Assembly (NCBI GenBank): GCA_004151065.3
Contig: NWUY0303924835.1
Span: forward strand, 1 to 12,935
Direction of reading: 5' to 3'
From: Larix sibirica
Lineage: Eukaryota > Streptophyta > Pinopsida > Pinales > Pinaceae
DNA length: 12,935 nucleotides
Shown: positions 7,022-12,935 of the stretch, piece after piece
How positions within the stretch are numbered: position 1 is the first letter of the stretch
How the letters are laid out: each line of letters opens with the position of its first letter
Made by a program: the position numbers and the translations under genes
Notes under the pieces: generated by a model
Seen by the model: the letters and a program-made list of their open reading frames with translations, nothing else
What the model was told of the DNA's origin: nothing
Database searches by the model: none

Positions 7022-9343
7022 TTACGGTAACAAATCTGATGAGGAATTGTCAGCGGCAGGAAGGCTGTCATCGAAATTAATTGCATTAGTTAAATTCGGC
7101 TTTCGGCCCAATTCCTCCATTACTCCTCTGGTTTTCCCTGCTATAAACAGCGATTTCCATACTTCTTCTTCATCTAAACCCCTCGCCCATCTCCTGGAGT
7201 TCTCCACCAGCGCATCTGCCGCCTTGTCCATGCAGCAGTCAATAATGTCTGCCAACGAGCTCATTACCTCATCCAGCAATTCTCTCACATTTCCCTTCTT
7301 AAAATCGATACTCTTGCAGAGCTTGTATAAGCTGTTCCCCACTGCTACATCCTTCCAATCCATGGAATCATGCCGAAGTTCTTCGGCATTTGCTTTATTC
7401 TTCCCTTTTTCTGCCAGCTTCAAGATCGCATCACGGGCGACTTCCATGATTTTGCTCTCAGAATCAGTTTGAAGAGAATTCCAATAACGAAATTTAACAT
7501 CTAACTGCAAATTCTCGAAATGCTTATCGGCAGCTCTGCTCATGAGATGGTTTTCAGGATCTATGGATTCATCCACAAGGTCCATGATTTCCCATGCTTG
7601 AGAATAAGCTTCCATGGCATTGGTTGCAGCTTTGAAACCGCTACGGCCGATAGGAGAACTGACGTCGTAGGACTGATCACTTGGATCCAAAGGGGAAAGT
7701 ATGACGATGATATTGATCAATGCAACAGCCGTCATCTTCCAGCAGTGTTTCTGCGCATAGGTGAAATATTTCTCGACTCGCAACGTCCTGGGATGGAGCT
7801 TGCACAGGTATTTTAAATGATCATCATCACAGCTCTGTAATAACTCAGGACTCATGAGGCATCTCACACGGCCAGCACGGTTTGGCGATGTTTTTTTATT
7901 TATAAAAGTAATCAATGACTGGCATTTTCTGCCCTCTTTGTAGCCTTCCTTGATAAGATCCTTTGCCTGCTGAATCGACTTTCGGTTAGCTACCCAAACA
8001 CTGTCCTTTTTCTCCCCCGGCATGTGCATATCCTCCAAAGCTTCCTCGAATTTGTTATAGTAAGGATCGGATGTCAATCCTTTCCATTGCTTCAATATAA
8101 ACTTTTCCATGAAATACCTGTTACAGAACACCATTTCTGAGATAAACCAGCAGCCTTTACTAAATAAAACAACACCTAACTGCATCAGAATTAAGACTGG
8201 CAGCAGCTCACGAGGCAACCAGATCGTTTTCCTCGTCGGCCGGACTTTCAAAATGTCATTTTTGCCACTCACAAGCCTCGATTCGTCGGCGTCCAGCTGA
8301 TCAAGAATTTGTCTCGTCCAGAAATCCTCGACTTTGAAGTAAGCCGCCCTCCATGAGGCGGTAGATTTACTCGGCCGCCGCGCATAGTAGATAACAGCGG
8401 TGATCCATCTACAGCAAATGACCGCCCATCCCATTACGATGAACAAACATTCAAGCCCGATCGCCGTGAACTTGAGCCAATCGAATCGATTCTTGAAATG
8501 GCGGCTCGTTCCTTCCATTCCCCATCCCACAACCGAGACCAAGATGCAAACTGTGACAACCAGTCCAGCAGACGAAACCAGCACAGATCTAGCCACAATG
8601 TATTCAGGATGGCAGACGCGAATCACAATCCATGACTTGAGAACTTGATCCTCGATCCTCTGCCATGAATTCTCCTCGCCGTGGGAGATTTTGAAAGACA
8701 AAATGACCGGAATTTTTTGAGAAATGATATCCTTGATACTTTTACTGGCTAAAGTGGCTGAGCTGAGAAGAAGCACCAGCATTAGCATAGATCCCAATAC
8801 GGTCGCAGTCGTTATAGTGACAAAGGGGCCCAGAGGCTTCTCGCCCGTGTATACAACGCTATTCCCGTCTTCATTTCCAGATCTGCGATTAATGGCATAG
8901 ATCTCGGAAACAATCTGAAAAGAAATACTGATCAGCAAGGCTACTATTCTGGTCCTGTAATTTTTGCTGGCAGCACGGGCCATTCCCGGCAGCAAATACC
9001 CAACGAACACACAGATCATAACTCTACCGATATGAATCATCAAGACCTCATTTTTCACAGAATCGGCCAGCAGGGCTTCGGTTGTCGCTGGGCTTGCGGG
9101 TGGTAATTGATCGAAACTATCGGCAGCTTCGGATTTGGGCGATGTGTTTAGAGCGGTGAGAAATGTGAGCAGCTGAATGGAGAGGGCACTGAGAACCAGA
9201 GCTCTTCCGGGAATCCAGTGAATACCCTTTTTGTAGGCTTTTTTGGCGTCCAAGGCTATCAGAACTATGAAGATTATTAATCCAACTGATAAGCCTACCA
9301 GCCTTGCAAGATCACCCAAATGCAAGAATGTTTCCTCCTCCAT
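7022..9343 (-). CDS. Intact 773-residue multi-pass membrane protein, function unknown
   Basis: This is an uninterrupted single-exon frame. The ATG at 9341-9343 is chosen because an in-frame TAA lies five codons upstream (9359-9361); G follows the ATG. Hydrophobic segments by eye are at about 14-32, 46-64, 100-120, 131-151, 170-196, 252-275, 288-318 and 378-402, plus a weaker one at 535-552. The acidic N-terminus and the basic stretch after the first segment (DAKKAYKKG) suggest the N-terminus faces outside or the lumen. The loop at 65-99 is Pro/Ala/Ser-rich with an N-T-S sequon at 66. Residues 200-250 and 320-375 are hydrophilic. The last about 200 residues look helical, with Cys pairs (703-704) and many Glu/Lys, and end in a low-complexity D/S tail. 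The 'HWIPGRALVLSALSIQLLTF' stretch (42-61) resembles plant membrane proteins of unknown function. The plan recalls DUF4220/DUF594-type plant proteins, but I do not see their diagnostic motifs. No enzyme motif was seen. It is likely expressed, or recently was, since it is undamaged among decayed repeats. Confidence 0.9.
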   Translation of the reverse strand: MEEETFLHLGDLARLVGLSVGLIIFIVLIALDAKKAYKKGIHWIPGRALVLSALSIQLLTFLTALNTSPKSEAADSFDQLPPASPATTEALLADSVKNEVLMIHIGRVMICVFVGYLLPGMARAASKNYRTRIVALLISISFQIVSEIYAINRRSGNEDGNSVVYTGEKPLGPFVTITTATVLGSMLMLVLLLSSATLASKSIKDIISQKIPVILSFKISHGEENSWQRIEDQVLKSWIVIRVCHPEYIVARSVLVSSAGLVVTVCILVSVVGWGMEGTSRHFKNRFDWLKFTAIGLECLFIVMGWAVICCRWITAVIYYARRPSKSTASWRAAYFKVEDFWTRQILDQLDADESRLVSGKNDILKVRPTRKTIWLPRELLPVLILMQLGVVLFSKGCWFISEMVFCNRYFMEKFILKQWKGLTSDPYYNKFEEALEDMHMPGEKKDSVWVANRKSIQQAKDLIKEGYKEGRKCQSLITFINKKTSPNRAGRVRCLMSPELLQSCDDDHLKYLCKLHPRTLRVEKYFTYAQKHCWKMTAVALINIIVILSPLDPSDQSYDVSSPIGRSGFKAATNAMEAYSQAWEIMDLVDESIDPENHLMSRAADKHFENLQLDVKFRYWNSLQTDSESKIMEVARDAILKLAEKGKNKANAEELRHDSMDWKDVAVGNSLYKLCKSIDFKKGNVRELLDEVMSSLADIIDCCMDKAADALVENSRRWARGLDEEEVWKSLFIAGKTRGVMEELGRKPNLTNAINFDDSLPAADNSSSDLLP

Positions 9344-9760
9344 CGAAAGCCTACCAGATTAATTAAGCTCTCTGAAACGGGCGATGGTTTTAAGCAGCAG
9401 ATCATCTTTACTTCATTTGCGTGCCTGGAAAGAATTTGCTAACGAAAGTGCAGGCTTCCTTCCTTCATAAGATTCGACTTTTGTACGTTAAAAATAAAAG
9501 CACACGCGCCTGGTTGCCAAGTAAATTATTTTTGCAGAGTTATATGCATTGGATGCCATTTTAAAAAAAAGTAGGATTCGGAATGGACAATGTAGGCCAG
9601 CGTACTGGTTTTCCGGCTATCGATGATATAGAAAGAAGTATTATGGAGTTCTGAGAATTTCACAGTTATGACATTTTCACAGTCGAAGTGGATTCGGATG
9701 GGCATGCTACCAGGAATAGTGGTCTTAGATGCGAAAAGGAAGGTTAGAACTTATGTGTTT
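9344..9760 (-). promoter_or_regulatory. Probable 5' leader and promoter region of the membrane protein gene
   Basis: This stretch is less AT-rich than the DNA beyond it. On the minus strand TGCATATAAC (9539-9548) could be a TATA element about 200 bases before the ATG, implying a leader of roughly 165 bases. GCGCGT at 9504-9509 fits the CGCG-box consensus (VCGCGB) of plant CAMTA factors. Both calls rest on short matches only. A 59-codon minus-strand frame starting at 9705 also lies here. No transcription start can be fixed. Confidence 0.3.
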
Positions 9761-9837
9761 TTACTCACACTAACTTATTTTTTTTTTTTAAATTAAACAA
9801 TTTGAATTAAGAAATGTGTGGAATATTTTTATATCCT

Positions 9838-9990
9838 TGTTTATATCTTACAATTTGCAATTTCGGGTGTATTACTATTTATGTTTATATCTTATAATTT
9901 GGGGTGTACTACTATTTATGTTTTTCTTAGATTAAAGTGTATTACTATTTATGTTTTTCTTAGATTGAAGAATATTATTTATGGTTGTCT
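9838..9990. repeat. Short minisatellite with shrinking units
   Basis: Units begin TGTTTATATCTTA or TGTTTTTCTTAGA and end in 'GTGTATTACTATTTA' or variants. Starts are at 9838, 9882, 9919, 9952 and possibly 9982, so unit lengths are 44, 37, 33 and 30. The 3' half of the unit is best kept; the 5' half shortens by deletions. Confidence 0.7.
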
Positions 9991-10002
9991 TTGCTAGCTA
10001 GT

Positions 10003-10046
10003 TGATACATGGATAACTCGTAGGTGATGCATGGATAACAAGTAGT
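10003..10046. repeat. 22-bp tandem pair
   Basis: TGATACATGGATAACTCG... (10003-10024) is followed directly by TGATGCATGGATAACAAG... (10025-10046). The two differ at about four positions. No function is suggested. Confidence 0.65.
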
Positions 10047-10580
10047 GACAACCCATTAACTGAGAGTAGACAACCAATGATTACAACTAAGCATCAAGAA
10101 CAAGTACTAAATAACTTATTATTACACTTAATATCACATATACAACCACACTTAAGTGACTATACTATTTATATAATAATTATATTAAAAAACAAAAACA
10201 AATTATATTTTACTATAAAATAAAATAATATTTTTTTAAATGATAAAAATATGTTACAAATATCAATAAACATTACATATTACATTTCAAAAAGTAAAAA
10301 GTGCACTTACACTAATAATTATATATGATTTTTTTAAAATAATTTTTAATCCCTGTTTTCTTTTTTCTTTGGAGTGAGTAAGAATAAGGAACGAGATCAA
10401 GATTCATAGAAGGAATTTGTTGCTAATTTGAATCATAGGTTCTAATACTTAGAAGTTTATTTCAAAGCTTATAATAAAGGAGAAAATAAAAGTATTTCAT
10501 TTACTTAATTGATGTTAATGGATGTTATTGTTTAAATTCAAAACATATACAACATTTTGGTATCAAAGACATCATCTTCA
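10047..10580. other. Very AT-rich intergenic DNA
   Basis: No gene, RNA or known element was recognised. The part at 10150-10350 is mostly A and T with several homopolymer runs. The part from 10360 to 10550 is slightly more mixed but has stops in all frames. Confidence 0.5.
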
Positions 10581-10581
10581 T

Positions 10582-10620
10582 CCATCATGCAATTTATAAG
10601 CCATCATGAAATTTATAAGG
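10582..10620. repeat. About 20-bp direct repeat pair
   Basis: CATCATGCAATTTATAAG is followed by CATCATGAAATTTATAAG, about 20 bases apart, with one difference. It lies just before the hairpin at 10627-10657. Confidence 0.6.
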
Positions 10621-10626
10621 CTTTTT

Positions 10627-10657
10627 TGAATTGATTAATGAATCTTTAATCAATTCA
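10627..10657. repeat. Perfect 12-bp inverted repeat with 7-base loop
   Basis: TGAATTGATTAA (10627-10638) and TTAATCAATTCA (10646-10657) are exact reverse complements around TGAATCT. The stem is AT-rich, so it is not a strong hairpin. It has no T-run that would suggest a Pol III end, and no gene adjoins it. Confidence 0.8.
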
Positions 10658-11004
10658 TGGAAATGAAAAACCAATTTGCAATTGACTTTTACTTTGAGTG
10701 AAATGGCAATGGAAATCCCACCATACTCTCACCATACCCACCAAAAGCATGCAATGATAAATTGTATCATGTATTAATGATCCTCAATTGCATTTGGGTG
10801 CCAACGAGGTGGAATGAGGATCACCTACCAAGTACTTGGATACTAATGGCCAACATTCTTGTACTTTGGAACTTCTTCATAGTTTTAGTTTTCATACTTG
10901 GAACCAATTTTTTTTTTTAACTTTATTTAGTCTATTAAAAAAAGATATTGACATGCATGCACTTGATAGAGCGCGAGTTAAAACAAATTTTTGTTGGTTT
11001 ATGA
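10658..11004. other. Intergenic DNA, no gene seen
   Basis: This stretch has mixed composition, with a C-rich patch ('CCCACCATACTCTCACCATA', about 10718-10737). TGATCCTCA (10778-10786) and TGAGGATCA (10815-10823) form a 9-bp inverted repeat. The 63-codon plus-strand frame at 10836-11027 has no recognisable motif. Confidence 0.45.
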
Positions 11005-11690
11005 ATATGCAATTATTACAAATCTAATATCTAACTCATTTTTATATTATTAACTTAAAAATACATAATCCAATATATTTTAGGTTATAATCATTCAAGA
11101 ACTAGCTATTCCAATTTGGATATCTATTAACTTAAAAGTACATAAACCATTATAATTTCCATTATAATTATACAGACACAAATCCTACATATAAGCCATT
11201 GTAAATCTTGTAAATGTTAACTCACAAATCCTACATATAAGCAAAATTTCATTAAAATAGTTATTTACCCAAATTTAATGCTCAAAGTGCTATTACATGT
11301 CCTAAAGTATAACACATAAATCTTACAAACAAGCAAATTTTCATTCATTCATTGTATATGAAGTAAAATAGTTTTTTACCCAAATTTAATCGTCCAAGTG
11401 CCAACTATTTCATGTTGTAAATTATAACACATATATCCTACAAATACATAAAAATTTGCATTAATTAATTAATAAATTGTGAAGTAAAATGCTTGGGATT
11501 TACCCAATTATTGGTTAATTTGCAATCATCACAAAACAAATATCTTACTTATTCTATTATTAACTTAAGAATACATGATCCAATATATTCATCCACTGCC
11601 AACTATTCCTATTTTGGCATCTAGCATATGCCCTACAGATAGGTAAAAATTGCATTCATTCATTGATTATGAAGTAAAATTGTTATTCTT
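11005..11690. repeat. Diffuse AT-rich repeat family with nested periods
   Basis: The phrase AAATCCTACATATAAGC, or a variant, starts at 11180, 11226, 11318, 11433 and about 11627. It is usually followed by 'ATTTCATTCATTCATTG', 'GAAGTAAAATAGTT' and 'TTACCCAAATTTAAT', then 'CAAGTGCCAACTATT'. A second, longer block ('TTATTAACTTAAAAATACAT...CCAATATATT', about 11047-11080) recurs at about 11560-11590, an offset of roughly 510. So an array with units of about 90-120 bp seems nested in a larger duplication. It is heavily diverged and I do not recognise it. Confidence 0.6.
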
Positions 11691-12060
11691 GTAATTATTT
11701 ATGAAAATATTTATTTAAAATGTGAGGATGTGTAAATTGAACTTGAAATTGAAATTCAATGTATATTTATAAATAGATTTTACGAGATAGCCAATTAAGA
11801 CTCTCGGTGCCATAATGACATTAATTATGTACATTTTAAATAAAATAAATTAATTTGAAGCACGAGAAAATTGTGGAATGCTTTGATCCATGATAAGTAT
11901 GCTTATTTATTTTTATAAATATAAATCTTATTTCATTAGAGAATGAAAATCACATCCTTACAAAGAAAAGTAAGTATAATAGACAGTAAAATTACATAAT
12001 TAATATACATGTGATTTTTCATCTTTTAAGAAATAATCATGCTTATCAACTAGTTGTAGG
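11691..12060. other. AT-rich intergenic DNA, possible LINE tail on the minus strand
   Basis: No coding sequence was recognised. On the minus strand, 11925-11955 reads TTTTCATTCTCTAATGAAATAAAG. This resembles the 3' ends of plant LINEs (compare the tail at 5649) and has the same orientation as the ORF1-like fragment to its right. The link is tentative. Confidence 0.3.
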
Positions 12061-12247
12061 AGTCATAGTAACTAATTATGAGAATTAGAGGTATCTGTTT
12101 CATGATGTATTTTTGTTCAACTTCGAGGGATTTCAACTATGACTCCCTCTGTTAGGAAAACCATGTATACATTTTTTCTACATTCGGTGCTTGATCTAAC
12201 TTATTCTAATAATTGTTTCTAAGCATTTTCAGTGTTTGGTTTTTGAT

Positions 12248-12470
12248 TTACCACATATTGATCAATGTTAGTATCCAAAATTGGTTCCTCCAAAAAAATA
12301 AATCTCTTTGGTTTTGAGAACTGATCCCTTTTATACTAGAATGATGAGCTCGAGCATCAAGACAAGAAGCTTGTAAATGTCCATGAAAATGATAGAACGT
12401 GCACTTAAATGTTGTATTCTCATAATTTAAGACATGCATGTATTTCATTTTTTTTCAATATGATAATCAT
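12248..12470 (-). pseudogene. LINE ORF1-like zinc-knuckle remnant
   Basis: On the minus strand an open stretch reads 'LNYENTTFKC' and then C-x2-Y-x4-H-x4-C over 12362-12403. This is the plant LINE ORF1 pattern (hydrophobic-DYE-x-x-PF-x-C, then a CCHC knuckle, as in zf-CCHC_4/DUF4283 proteins), with the second Cys replaced by Tyr. The codon is TAT where TGT would be expected, a single transition. The frame continues for about 35 residues without known motifs and stops at 12248. Neither the DUF4283 domain upstream nor an ORF2 downstream is recognisable, so this is a broken fragment. A chance match to a short motif is possible. Confidence 0.45.
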
Positions 12471-12479
12471 TTTGTTTGT

Positions 12480-12935
12480 GTTGGCGCACAGAGGGAAGAC
12501 CCGAGTTCTAGCATAAAAATACCAACAAAAACCCTAGATACTGGCCCTTACGGCATCACTTTTTAAATAAATGAAGCCTCACTTGAAGCATCCGGGGAGG
12601 GCTGTAGGAACTAGGTTTCTACAGACATGAAGGGTTAGGAGGCTATTCTATCACTTCAACGCTCAAACCTCATATCTATAACAAAATGGTAAACATAACG
12701 TAAACATATTCAGATCTATCATTCAGAAACAACATTCATTTAACATCACATTCATAAGCATTCAACAATACACAAATAGATTCTCCAAAATGTCTTCATT
12801 ATATTAGAATTCATCCATGACCATACATCTCATGTGCACTGCACGACAGAAAACCTAGGTAAAATAATATAACATCCTTCATTAGCTCTCCTTTCTCTCG
12901 TTTATGTTCTCTTTTCACCTATATCTCTATCTATC
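12480..12935. other. Unassigned right edge
   Basis: This is a more complex stretch, with 'TTGGCGCACAGAGGGAAG' at 12480, a G/C-richer patch near 12590-12620, and then a G-poor, CA-rich run from 12650 to the edge ending in CT repeats. The composition and lack of frames suit an LTR or untranslated part of another retroelement continuing off the window. I found no matching second copy, primer binding site or LTR terminus that I trust. Confidence 0.35.

Noticed and set aside
6993-7472. 159-codon plus-strand open frame
   Set aside because: It lies opposite the 3' end of the intact 773-residue minus-strand gene. It is Ser/Leu-rich as expected of an antisense shadow and has no motif of its own.
7520-8648. 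Several 63-98-codon plus-strand frames
   Set aside because: All are antisense to the membrane protein gene and explained by its codon composition.
7022-9343. Assigning the membrane protein to DUF4220/DUF594
   Set aside because: The general plan is similar, but the diagnostic motifs of those domains were not visible, so no family name was given.
10836-11027. 63-codon plus-strand frame
   Set aside because: Ordinary AT-rich sequence with low-complexity Phe/Leu runs; no motif and no supporting context.
12480-12520. Possible primer binding site or LTR border (TTGGCGCACAGAGG)
   Set aside because: The beginning recalls the TGGCGCC-type tRNA primer site of plant gypsy elements but departs after a few bases, and no LTR end is seen just before it.

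Overview
The window looks like nuclear DNA from a seed plant. A gymnosperm (conifer-type) genome is my best guess from the style of the decayed repeats and of the one intact gene, but nothing in the sequence proves it. It is AT-rich and gene-poor. Most of it is old, mutated retroelement and tandem-repeat DNA around one intact, intronless gene. No bacterial features, CRISPR array, tRNA or rRNA gene was seen.

Layout. About 340-3094 (+) is the dead pol region of a Ty1/copia LTR retrotransposon: GAG-pre-integrase, integrase, reverse transcriptase and RNase H can all be followed through many stops and frameshifts. A polypurine tract (3127-3136) and a probable 3' LTR (3137-3640) follow. Its gag and 5' LTR are not recognisable here and probably lie left of the window. 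About 3650-5250 is a diverged tandem array with a monomer of about 177-185 bp. It contains a higher-order duplication at a nearly constant offset of about 1073 bp and a G-rich insert that could form a G-quadruplex. A fragment of a LINE RNase H C-terminus with its 3' tail follows (about 5250-5668). The tail and its flank are directly duplicated (5616-5950).

The only convincing functional gene is on the minus strand at 7022-9343. It encodes a 773-residue multi-pass membrane protein with a long, helical, hydrophilic C-terminal part. I cannot assign a function. Its G+C content is visibly higher than that of the flanks. It has an in-frame stop just before the ATG, and candidate poly(A) signals lie about 270-320 bp beyond the stop codon.

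Right of the gene the DNA becomes AT-rich again. It holds a short minisatellite (9838-9990), a 22-bp tandem pair, a 12-bp-stem hairpin (10627-10657), a diffuse repeat family (about 11005-11690), and a minus-strand fragment resembling a LINE ORF1 zinc knuckle (about 12248-12470). The last about 450 bases are unassigned.

I found no multi-gene system. The best candidates for something undescribed are the membrane protein and the roughly 180-bp array with its higher-order structure.
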